Position numbers and translations under genes: made by a program. This document shows, piece by piece, positions 1 to 6,481 of a stretch of DNA of 13,499 bases; the first letter of the stretch is position 1; the number at the start of each line of letters is the position of its first letter. The stretch is from Dehalococcoidia bacterium. Its GTDB lineage: Bacteria; Chloroflexota; Dehalococcoidia; SZUA-161. The stretch lies in contig CP070819.1 in assembly GCA_020344295.1 (NCBI GenBank), positions 333,188-346,686 on the forward strand, in the 5' to 3' direction. A model generated the notes under the pieces. That model searched no databases. It was not told the origin of the DNA and was given only the letters and a program-made list of their open reading frames with translations.

Positions 1-27
1 ACCCATGTCTTCGCTTCTAACCGCCAT
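1..27 (-). CDS. 5' end of an unidentified gene, third in the leftward operon (partial)
   Basis: Only nine codons lie inside the window: ATG at 27-25 followed by MAVRSEDMG, open to the edge. The start is supported by an AGGAG ribosome binding site at 39-35 on the minus strand, 7 bases upstream of the ATG. It begins 21 bases after the stop of the MaoC gene, so it is probably co-transcribed with BKACE and MaoC. Nine residues are too few to assign a family. From context another acyl-CoA enzyme is plausible, but that is a guess. Confidence 0.6.
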
Positions 28-48
28 TGTCGAACTCCTGCGATCCCA

Positions 49-480
49 TCAGCTTTGTTGCTTGGCAATCAACACTCTCATAGTTGACACAGCCACATCC
101 TCCCCTTTCTGGTTCTTTATCGACTCTTTCAGGGCTATCACGCCTCCCAAGTCACCTTTGTCCTGCTTCTCGATTACCTCCAGCTCAACGTGAATAGTGT
201 CGCCTATCTTCGTCGGCGCTGTGAACCTCACCTTGTCCATGCCATAGAAGGCAACGATCGCCATCTCATAAAGGGGCATTAGTCCTGTAGCCACCGAGAG
301 CACCAGCATACCGTGAGCTATTCTCTCCCCAAACGGGCCCTTCTTGGCATATTCGATATCTGTGTGAAGCGGATACCAGTCCCCGCTGAACGCGGCAAAA
401 TTCACAATATCAGTTTCGGTGATCGTCCTCGCCCTGGTTACCTCAACATCGCCCACCTGAAAGTCATCGTAATATCTCAT
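49..480 (-). CDS. MaoC-like hot-dog-fold dehydratase/hydratase
   Basis: A 143-residue protein beginning MRYYDDFQVGDVEV. The reading frame is open further upstream, but the ATG at 480 is chosen because AAAGGAG lies 6 bases before it, and a start at 543 would overlap BKACE by 53 bases. Features of the R-specific enoyl-CoA hydratase (MaoC) family are visible: the opening 'F.VGD' strand, the segment DIVNFAAFSGDWYPLHTD near residues 26-43 with the D...H pair characteristic of the hydratase 2 motif, and then ERIAHGMLVLSVATGLMP. Length is normal for single-domain MaoC proteins, which usually dimerise in the cytoplasm. The likely role is reversible hydration of an enoyl-CoA to a 3-hydroxyacyl-CoA. 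It follows BKACE, with the BKACE stop only about 10 bases before its start codon, so translation may be coupled. The exact substrate cannot be read from the sequence. Confidence 0.88.
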   Translation of the reverse strand: MRYYDDFQVGDVEVTRARTITETDIVNFAAFSGDWYPLHTDIEYAKKGPFGERIAHGMLVLSVATGLMPLYEMAIVAFYGMDKVRFTAPTKIGDTIHVELEVIEKQDKGDLGGVIALKESIKNQKGEDVAVSTMRVLIAKQQS

Positions 481-490
481 GTGAACTCCT

Positions 491-1417
491 TTACCAGTTA
501 ACCTTATCCAGCCCCTTAAGGCCCAGGATCTGCCTGGCCTCATCGGGAGTGGCCGGCTCCCTGCTCAGCTGCCGCCCGATGGCAACTATTTTCTCGACCT
601 GGTCGGCATTGCTGGTCGCCATCACCCCTTTGCCGGCATAAAGGCTATCTTCCATGCCGACCCTGACATTGCCTCCCATGATCAAGGCCATGGTGCACAG
701 AGGAAGCTGATGGCGACCAGCGGCACACACCGACCATACGAAATCGCCGATCATCGCTCGGGCGGTGTTATGGAGAAACATCAGGGTTTCAGGTGTCGGG
801 GGCGCTCCGCCGAGGATGCCCAAAACAAACTGCAGATAGACCGGCTGTTTGAGGTTTTCCTTTTGCTGCTGTAGCATGAAGGCGACATTGTTAACCATCC
901 CCAGATCATATATCTCCAGCTCCGGCTTGGTGTCGTTTTCCGCGAAGAGCTGGCTGAACTCGCGCAGTGTCTTGAACGTGTTGGGAAAGATGTAGTCTTC
1001 CGACCACTCAAGGTAAAATTTTTCCCATGGGTACTTGAATTCTTCGAACATATCCACCACAGGAAAGAGGGCGAAATTCAAGGAGCCAAAGTTCAGCGAT
1101 GCCAGCTCCGGCTTAAAGGTCGGCACGACCCTACCCCGCTCCTCAACAGTCATGCCCGCGCCGCCACCGGTGGTCAGGCAGAGAACCATATTGCACCGGC
1201 TCTTGATATCGGTGATCACCTCCCGAAACAGCTCTATGTCGGGAACAGGCTGACCGGTCTCGGGGTTACGGACATGGATGTGTGCTACTGCGGCGCCGGC
1301 CTCGTAGGCACGGACCGCTTCGTCGGCAATCTGACGGGGCGTGATCGGCAAGTACGGCGACATAGTGGGAGTATGGATACTGCCGGTGATTGCTGCGGTG
1401 ACTATGAACTTGTCCAT
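491..1417 (-). CDS. BKACE family (DUF849) beta-keto acid cleavage enzyme
   Basis: A 308-residue protein of the zinc-dependent TIM-barrel family. Its members condense a beta-keto acid with acetyl-CoA and cleave it to acetoacetate plus a shorter acyl-CoA (founding member Kce, 3-keto-5-aminohexanoate cleavage enzyme). The zinc-site motif HIHVR is at residues 46-50, the same positions I recall for His46 and His48 of Kce. GNVRVGMEDSLY gives R252, E256 and D257, with the spacing of Kce Arg226, Glu230 and Asp231. The N-terminal TGSIHTP segment has no Glu at position 14, where I recall Kce binding its substrate amino group, so a different keto acid is likely. The ATG at 1417 has GAGGAGAGAG upstream. 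It is the first gene of the leftward operon and divergent from the ligase. The family call is firm; the substrate is unknown. Confidence 0.93.
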   Translation of the reverse strand: MDKFIVTAAITGSIHTPTMSPYLPITPRQIADEAVRAYEAGAAVAHIHVRNPETGQPVPDIELFREVITDIKSRCNMVLCLTTGGGAGMTVEERGRVVPTFKPELASLNFGSLNFALFPVVDMFEEFKYPWEKFYLEWSEDYIFPNTFKTLREFSQLFAENDTKPELEIYDLGMVNNVAFMLQQQKENLKQPVYLQFVLGILGGAPPTPETLMFLHNTARAMIGDFVWSVCAAGRHQLPLCTMALIMGGNVRVGMEDSLYAGKGVMATSNADQVEKIVAIGRQLSREPATPDEARQILGLKGLDKVNW

Positions 1418-1946
1418 GGGTCTCTCTCCTCAATAGTGTGGATAGATAATCAAGGCTCAGTCTGATCTTTGGGGTATGTTATTTCGATACATAAGTGTGG
1501 CTAATAAGGAGAACACGCCAGTTATCGGTGAGGACATCCTATATGACCGTACAACTGCTGTCAATGGTGTCTGCTAAATACACTAGATGTGCTTTACTCG
1601 GTAAGCAATCTGTCGTTTCGCTGAGCAGCGTTGAAAGAGCCATGTTAATACCAGATTCCAAGGCTAGGCCACGGTAATAATCGAACCGCAGCCCACCAGA
1701 CGCGCCTCTCCTGTTCAGGCCAACACCATTGACTTTCTTCACATGCTGTGGTAAATCGTACACTATCGGTTATGCCATCTCATTTGGCTTCTTATGTAAT
1801 TTCTGATCCACCAATCATATCAAGCGATACCAGTCCGGTACTGAATGCTGGTGATAATGATACCACTTATGTACAGTTATATTGGTTTTTTTCGTCATTA
1901 ATGACGTTGCCGTATGAAATCAAGTAACCGATCAAGGAGGAAAAAG
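1418..1946. other. Divergent intergenic control region, no convincing gene
   Basis: This 529-base stretch separates the leftward BKACE operon from the rightward ligase and is visibly richer in A and T than the genes. It contains a 14-base perfect palindrome (1893-1906), a -10-like TATATT at 1878-1883 without a matching -35, and a 10-base inverted pair TACATAAGTG (1488-1497) / CACTTATGTA (1864-1873), 366 bases apart. A 74-codon GTG-initiated minus-strand open frame at 1763-1539 has no recognisable domain or good ribosome binding site, so I do not call it a gene. The expected contents are two divergent promoters and an operator, but neither promoter can be placed with confidence. Confidence 0.6.
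1893..1906. promoter_or_regulatory. Perfect 14-base palindrome, candidate operator
   Basis: CGTCATTAATGACG is identical to its reverse complement. It lies 40 bases upstream of the ligase ATG and 10 bases downstream of a -10-like TATATT (1878-1883), so it would overlap the transcription start or early leader. That is a common place for a dimeric repressor site of the TetR, GntR or MarR type. No regulator gene is in the window, and I do not recognise the site as that of a named regulator. Confidence 0.45.
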
Positions 1947-3539
1947 ATGACAGATAAAAAGGCTATCGAGGAGGCACTGGGCCGGAGACTTCTCGTCGGG
2001 GAGATGATGGCACGCAATGCCCGCAAGTTCCCTTACACGGAGGCTATGGTATACGGTGACACCCGTCTGACCTACAAGCAGTTCAACGCCCGCATTAACC
2101 AGCTCGCCCATGCTTTCCTGGACCTCGGCCTCAAGAAAGGGAGTACAGTAGCTATTATATCGTTCAACTGCAACCAGTTCCTGGAGGCCTACTATGCCGT
2201 AGGGAAGATCGGAGCAGTGGCAGCGCCCCTGAATGTCCGTCTCCATCCCGAAGAGCTGACCTACATTGTCGACCATTCCGACGCCGAGGCCTTCATTGTA
2301 GGAGAGCCCTTCATTGATCTGGTAAGGGGCATCCAGAAGGACCTGCCTAAAGTAAAGCATTATATCTCGATAAGCGAGAAACCCGTTGAGGGCATGCTAC
2401 ACTTCGAATCGTGGGTCGCCAAATACTCCGCCGAAGAACCGCTGGTTCTCGTAGATGAGGACGATCCGCTGTTCATCATGTACACGGCAGGAACGACTGG
2501 CAGACCCAAGGGTGCCGTTCTTACGCACAAGAACGAGATGGTGATGTGGATGCTCGCATCTGCCTTTGTGTTCGCCGAGCCCAATCTCGGCGACATCTGG
2601 AACTACAGGGCCTTCGCCGCCCCTCCAGTTTTCCACCTGGCGGCTTTCGGTTATTGCCAGTTCATGTTCTTCATCGGGGCGACGGTTGTATTGCCTGTAG
2701 AGGTTTTCAATCCGGTCTATATCATGGAGACTATTGAGAAGGAGAAAATCAATACCATCCTCCTAGTTCCCGCCATGGCCTTCTTCGTCCTGAATGTGCC
2801 TGACATCGACAAATACGACACCAGCTCCCTCCGGATTTGGGCGTCGGGAGCGGCGATCCTACCCACGGAGACCAGGAGGCAGATATACAAGCATTTCCCA
2901 AATGTTGGAATTTTCGATCTCTTCGGCCAGACCGAAATGAGTCCGCTTGTCTGTGCACTGACACCGAGTGAGTCCAAGGGCCGCGAGGCGTCGGTAGGCC
3001 GAGCTCTGCCGTTCATCGAGATAAGGCTGGTCGACGACAATGATAACGATGTGCCCGTAGGAGAGATCGGCGAGGCGATTTATCGGGGCCCAACCGTCAT
3101 GAAAGAGTACTACAAGAATCCCGAGGCTACTGCGGAGGCCATGAAAAACGGGTGGTTTCATTCGGGTGACCTTCTACGACAGGACGAAGAAGGTTTTTTC
3201 TACGTGGTGGATCGAAAGAAGGACATGATCATCAGCGGCGGGGAGAATATCTACCCCGCTGAGATCGAGGAGGTCCTGTATCAGCATCCCAAGATATTGG
3301 AGTGTGCGGTTATAGGCGCTTTCGACGAGGAATGGGGGGAATCAGTCAAGGCAATCGTAGTCTGCAAGCAGGGTGAGGAGATGTCTGAAGAGGAGGTTGT
3401 GGAGCACTGTAAGCAGCATCTGGCCAGCTATAAGAAGCCCAAGTCTGTGGACTTTATGGATGTTCTGCCCCGCAATCCGGCCGGTAAGGTGCTGAAAACA
3501 GTACTAAGGGAGAAGTACGGCAAGTCAGTTAAATATTAA
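1947..3539 (+). CDS. AMP-forming acyl-CoA synthetase (FadD-like ligase)
   Basis: A 530-residue ANL-superfamily adenylating enzyme that converts a carboxylic acid, ATP and CoA to acyl-CoA, AMP and pyrophosphate in the cytoplasm. Motifs in order: the phosphate-binding loop YTAGTTGRPKG (residues 179-189), FDLFGQTEMSP (323-333) with the A5-type GQTE, the hinge-side SGDL with D408, VDRKKDMIISGGENIYP (421-437), and the C-terminal PRNPAGK with the expected adenylation lysine K514. The set is complete and the length typical. An upstream in-frame ATG exists at 1914, but the start at 1947 is preferred because AAGGAGG (1934-1940) sits 6 bases before it. It heads the rightward cluster and is the probable entry step. 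Medium-chain, aromatic or alicyclic acids are all possible substrates; the sequence does not decide between them. Confidence 0.94.
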   Translation: MTDKKAIEEALGRRLLVGEMMARNARKFPYTEAMVYGDTRLTYKQFNARINQLAHAFLDLGLKKGSTVAIISFNCNQFLEAYYAVGKIGAVAAPLNVRLHPEELTYIVDHSDAEAFIVGEPFIDLVRGIQKDLPKVKHYISISEKPVEGMLHFESWVAKYSAEEPLVLVDEDDPLFIMYTAGTTGRPKGAVLTHKNEMVMWMLASAFVFAEPNLGDIWNYRAFAAPPVFHLAAFGYCQFMFFIGATVVLPVEVFNPVYIMETIEKEKINTILLVPAMAFFVLNVPDIDKYDTSSLRIWASGAAILPTETRRQIYKHFPNVGIFDLFGQTEMSPLVCALTPSESKGREASVGRALPFIEIRLVDDNDNDVPVGEIGEAIYRGPTVMKEYYKNPEATAEAMKNGWFHSGDLLRQDEEGFFYVVDRKKDMIISGGENIYPAEIEEVLYQHPKILECAVIGAFDEEWGESVKAIVVCKQGEEMSEEEVVEHCKQHLASYKKPKSVDFMDVLPRNPAGKVLKTVLREKYGKSVKY

Positions 3540-3617
3540 TCTACCGAATCATCCATCTTCGACTTCGCTCAGGCGGGCCCCTGACCTCTCCCAAACATAA
3601 AAAGGTAAAAGATTGTC

Positions 3618-3639
3618 CTCCCTCCCCTGTGGGAGGGAG
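3618..3639. repeat. GC-rich hairpin, 9-bp perfect stem with 4-base loop
   Basis: CTCCCTCCC at 3618-3626 pairs perfectly with GGGAGGGAG at 3631-3639 around the loop CTGT. It lies 78 bases after the ligase stop. It could end or slow transcription from the ligase, but no T-run follows on either strand, so it is not a standard intrinsic terminator. A second partial copy of the G-rich arm (AGGGAGGGGG, 3644-3653) gives an alternative pairing, as in REP-like dispersed repeats. Confidence 0.6.
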
Positions 3640-3680
3640 TTAGAGGGAGGGGGAACAACGGGGTTTTTATGTCACTGCAA

Positions 3681-3709
3681 TTGACTCTCAGACTTTGTGA
3701 TGATACAGT
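3681..3709 (+). promoter_or_regulatory. Candidate sigma70-like promoter for the HMGS-like/thiolase operon
   Basis: TTGACT (3681-3686, 5 of 6 consensus bases) is followed after exactly 17 bases by TACAGT (3704-3709, 4 of 6). The expected transcription start is near 3716, about 30 bases before the start codon at 3748. A tiny GGGC-TCA-GCCC hairpin (3710-3720) lies at the predicted start. If used, this promoter would allow the fusion, thiolase, dehydrogenase and racemase genes to be expressed independently of the ligase. Confidence 0.4.
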
Positions 3710-3747
3710 GGGCTCAGCCCGCAAATAAACAGAGAGGACGGAATATC

Positions 3748-5193
3748 ATGGCAGGGATCACTTCATACGGAGCTTACATCCCCATATACCGGATCAACCG
3801 CATGACTATCTATCAGGCCCTGGGGTGGCTGAATCCGGCTTCTCTTCTACCCGGAGAAAAGGCGGTAGCCAACTACGATGAAGACAGCATTACCATGTCG
3901 GTAGCTGCCGGTATGGACTGTCTGAACGGAGGCGAACAGGAGTCGGTTGACGGATTATTCTTCGCTACGACCAGTGCGCCCTACAAGGAAAGGCAGAACG
4001 CCGGAATAATAGCGACAGCGCTGGACCTGCGACCTGACATTCGGACATCCGACTTCACCACGTCCATTAAAGCCGGGACAGGGGCACTGATTTCAGCTTA
4101 CGATGCTGTATCTTCAGGCTCAGCTAAGAACGTTATGGTCTGTGCTGCGGACTGCCGCCTCGGTAAGCCCGGTGGCTACCAGGAACAGATGTACGGAGAT
4201 GGCGGAGCCGCCTTCCTGCTGGGCAACGAAGGCGTCATCGCCAGCATCGAGGGCACCCACTCCGTAACCTACGACTTTATGGATCACTGGAGGTCAGCGG
4301 AGGACAGGTACAACCGTTCCTGGGAGGACCGCTGGATCAGGGATGAAGGTTACAGCAAGTTCATCACCGAGGCTATCTCCGGCCTGATGAAGGATTGCCG
4401 CCTGCAACCCGCAGATATCTCCAAAGTCGTATACCCGTGCCTCTATGTAGCAGCCCATGCGGGCATCGGTAAGAAGCTGAGCTTCGAGCCCACACAGATA
4501 CAGGACCATATGTTCACCACAGTTGGGCACGCCGGCACCTCGTACCCGCTCATGATCCTGGTGGCCGCTCTCGAGGACGCCAAGCCGGGTGACAAGATAA
4601 TCGTCGCCAGCTACGGCAACGGCAGCGATGCCATACTGCTACAGGTAACCGATGAAATCGAGAAGGTGAGAGACAGAAGAGGGATAAAGAGGCACCTTGC
4701 CTCTAAGAAAGACCTAAGCCTCTATGAAAAGTACGTTACCTTCCGCGATGTGCTTGAGATCGATACCGGCGGTCGCGGCGAGGAGGTCGCCCCTACTCAG
4801 GCATCGATCCTTTTCAGGGAGCGCCGGATGATCCTGGGCCTCTGTGGCTCCAAGTGCAGGAAGTGTGGAACCCCGCAGTACCCGCCGCAGGAGATCTGCG
4901 CAAATCCCGAATGTGGGGCCGTCAACGAGATGGACACCTATCGTTTCTCCGATAAGACAGCTCGCTTGTACACGTACACGGGTGATGTTCTGGCTTTCAG
5001 CCCCAGCCCGCCGGCGATATACGGAATGGTGGATTTCGAAGGAGGCGGCAGGTGGCTGTTCGATCTGACCGACTGCGAGTTGGACGCGATTGAGGTGGGC
5101 ATGCCCGTCGAGATGAGCCTGCGCCGGAAATACCACGATGAGAAGCGCGGCGTACACGTCTACTTCTGGAAAGCGACACCAATTAGGGTATAG
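3748..5193 (+). CDS. HMG-CoA synthase-like protein fused to a C-terminal DUF35 (zinc ribbon + OB-fold) domain
   Basis: A 481-residue two-part protein. Residues 1 to about 305 match archaeal-type HMG-CoA synthase: opening ITSYGAYIPIYRI, a KAGT segment (108-111), GDGGAAFLLG (150-159) and AKPGDKIIVASYGNGSDA (278-295). Residues about 350-481 form a DUF35 module: a zinc ribbon with C370, C373, C384 and C389, then an OB-fold ending VYFWKATPIRV. Such modules bind acyl-CoA and partner thiolases. Against archaeal HMG-CoA synthase (recalled sequence), the nucleophile in FACKAGT aligns with I107 and the catalytic Glu in SES-PY aligns with T75, while the His appears kept (H237). True HMG-CoA synthesis is therefore doubtful. 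The ATG at 3748 follows AGAGAGGA by 9 bases; an upstream in-frame start at 3697 has no clear ribosome binding site. The thiolase starts 28 bases later, suggesting a complex. Fold: confident. Reaction: unknown. Confidence 0.88.
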   Translation: MAGITSYGAYIPIYRINRMTIYQALGWLNPASLLPGEKAVANYDEDSITMSVAAGMDCLNGGEQESVDGLFFATTSAPYKERQNAGIIATALDLRPDIRTSDFTTSIKAGTGALISAYDAVSSGSAKNVMVCAADCRLGKPGGYQEQMYGDGGAAFLLGNEGVIASIEGTHSVTYDFMDHWRSAEDRYNRSWEDRWIRDEGYSKFITEAISGLMKDCRLQPADISKVVYPCLYVAAHAGIGKKLSFEPTQIQDHMFTTVGHAGTSYPLMILVAALEDAKPGDKIIVASYGNGSDAILLQVTDEIEKVRDRRGIKRHLASKKDLSLYEKYVTFRDVLEIDTGGRGEEVAPTQASILFRERRMILGLCGSKCRKCGTPQYPPQEICANPECGAVNEMDTYRFSDKTARLYTYTGDVLAFSPSPPAIYGMVDFEGGGRWLFDLTDCELDAIEVGMPVEMSLRRKYHDEKRGVHVYFWKATPIRV

Positions 5194-5221
5194 GAGTCAC
5201 TCAATAGGAAGGAGTCAAGCT

Positions 5222-6418
5222 ATGGCTGAAGGGATAAAGGACAAGGTTGCCATTGTTGGAATGGGATGCACTGAATTCGGGGAGCGATGGGATAAGGGCC
5301 CTCAGGGCCTGATGATTGAGGCTGTTATGGAAGCCCTTGAGGATGCTGGCATAGAGAAAAAGGATATCGATGCTGCATGGTCAGGAACCTGCTATGAAGA
5401 GGTATCGATAGGGAAGTCGGCCATCCCCCTGGCCGTAACATTAAAGCTGCCGTTCATTCCGGCAACCAGGGTTGAGAATTTCTGCGCCACGGGATCGGAG
5501 TCACTTCGGGGCGCCTGTTATGCCGTCGCCGCTGGTGCATACGATATATGTCTGGCGGTGGGCGTTGAGAAGCTTAAGGATACGGGATACGGGGGCCTCC
5601 CCCAAAATGACACCCAGCAGGGCACAACTCTCAGGTTCGCTTTTCCCAACTTCACTCCGCCCGGTGCGTTCGCTATGATGGGCACCAGGTACTTCGCACA
5701 ATATGGACTGAGCCCCCAGGATGGCAAGCGCGCCCTCGCTCATATTTCAGTAAAGAGTCATCACAACGGAGCGATGAATCCCAAGGCCCACCTCCGCCGT
5801 GAGATTACCATAGACCAGGTAATGAATGCGCCGATAGTGGCCTGGCCTCTGGGGTTGTTTGACTGCTGCGGGGTTAGCGATGGTGCGGCGGCAGCCATTG
5901 TGACGCGTCCTGAGATAGCGAAAAAGCTTAGGCCGGACCCGGTATATGTGAAAGCAATGCAGATTGCCGCGAGCTCCGGCGAAGAGATGATGTGCACTCA
6001 CTGGGATTACACCCATGTAGAGTCCACTATCCGCGCCAGCCAGAGAGCATATACGGAAGCTGGGATCACGAATCCCCGTGATGAGATAAGCATGATGGAG
6101 GTCCATGACTGTTTCTCAATAACCGAACTGACCATATACGAAGACCTCGGGATCTCTCCCAGAGGTCGTGCCAAGGAGGACATCGAGGCGGGATTCTATG
6201 ACCTGGATGGCCCAATCCCCTGCCAGCCCGATGGTGGGTTAAAGTGCTTCGGCCATCCCATCGGCGCTTCGGGACTGCGAATGATGTATGAGATGTACAA
6301 GCAGCTTCAGGGGAAAGCCGGTCCCCGGCAAATCAAGGACCCCAAGTTCGGTCTCACCCACAACATGGGAGGAATTCCCCCGCTGAATGTAGTCAGCGTT
6401 TGTATCGCCGGAAACTGA
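5222..6418 (+). CDS. SCP2-type thiolase (3-ketoacyl-CoA thiolase / acetyl-CoA C-acetyltransferase)
   Basis: A 398-residue thiolase that cleaves a 3-ketoacyl-CoA with CoA or runs the reverse condensation. The active site looks complete: nucleophile C88 in ENFCATGSES, the SCP2-type HDCF box at 295-298 (in place of the NEAF box of classical thiolases), and the C-terminal GHPIGASG with H345. LTHNMGG near 379-384 is also typical of the SCP2 subfamily. AGGAAGGAG (5206-5214) lies 7 bases before the ATG at 5222; the longer open frame would overlap the preceding gene. SCP2 thiolases often accept 2-methyl-branched ketoacyl-CoAs (family knowledge). The gene follows the HMGS-like/DUF35 fusion by 28 bases, so the two proteins probably bind each other, as in the archaeal thiolase/HMGS/DUF35 and bacterial BbsAB complexes. 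Retro-aldolase activity of the Ltp2 kind is less likely because the nucleophilic Cys is present. Confidence 0.93.
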   Translation: MAEGIKDKVAIVGMGCTEFGERWDKGPQGLMIEAVMEALEDAGIEKKDIDAAWSGTCYEEVSIGKSAIPLAVTLKLPFIPATRVENFCATGSESLRGACYAVAAGAYDICLAVGVEKLKDTGYGGLPQNDTQQGTTLRFAFPNFTPPGAFAMMGTRYFAQYGLSPQDGKRALAHISVKSHHNGAMNPKAHLRREITIDQVMNAPIVAWPLGLFDCCGVSDGAAAAIVTRPEIAKKLRPDPVYVKAMQIAASSGEEMMCTHWDYTHVESTIRASQRAYTEAGITNPRDEISMMEVHDCFSITELTIYEDLGISPRGRAKEDIEAGFYDLDGPIPCQPDGGLKCFGHPIGASGLRMMYEMYKQLQGKAGPRQIKDPKFGLTHNMGGIPPLNVVSVCIAGN

Positions 6419-6481
6419 GAGCAGGTGCCAAAGTACAGGTGGGAAGCATCCATCGATCTGACTCGGCCTAAGGAGGATGAT

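Larger units (their letters stand above)
3540..3747. other. Intergenic stretch with repeat-like sequence and a candidate promoter
   Basis: No gene is seen in these 208 bases. The first half holds CTTCGACTTCGCTCAGG (3557-3573) and a small inverted pair TCAGG/CCTGA (3569-3573 and 3580-3584). Next comes a purine/pyrimidine-biased stretch with a strong hairpin (3618-3639) and a further G-rich run (3643-3653). Text of this kind recurs between genes in many environmental bacterial genomes, so this is probably a small dispersed repeat. The second half carries a sigma70-like promoter for the following gene. Confidence 0.55.

Noticed and set aside
1539..1763. A 74-codon minus-strand open frame in the divergent region
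   Set aside because: It starts with GTG, has no good ribosome binding site and no recognisable domain, and sits in AT-rich control DNA. It could be a remnant, but nothing supports a gene.
1932..2360. A 142-codon minus-strand open frame opposite the ligase N-terminus
   Set aside because: It is a shadow of the ligase coding frame, with no domain and no ribosome binding site.
3618..3639. Calling the 9-bp hairpin a Rho-independent terminator
   Set aside because: No T-run follows the stem on either strand. The sequence looks more like a dispersed repeat.
4714..5157. A 147-codon minus-strand open frame opposite the DUF35 part of the fusion gene
   Set aside because: It lies entirely antisense to a well-supported gene, and its translation shows no family features.
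3748..5193. Calling the fusion protein a mevalonate-pathway HMG-CoA synthase
   Set aside because: The Cys and Glu needed for the reaction appear replaced, a DUF35 domain is fused, and no mevalonate genes are nearby.
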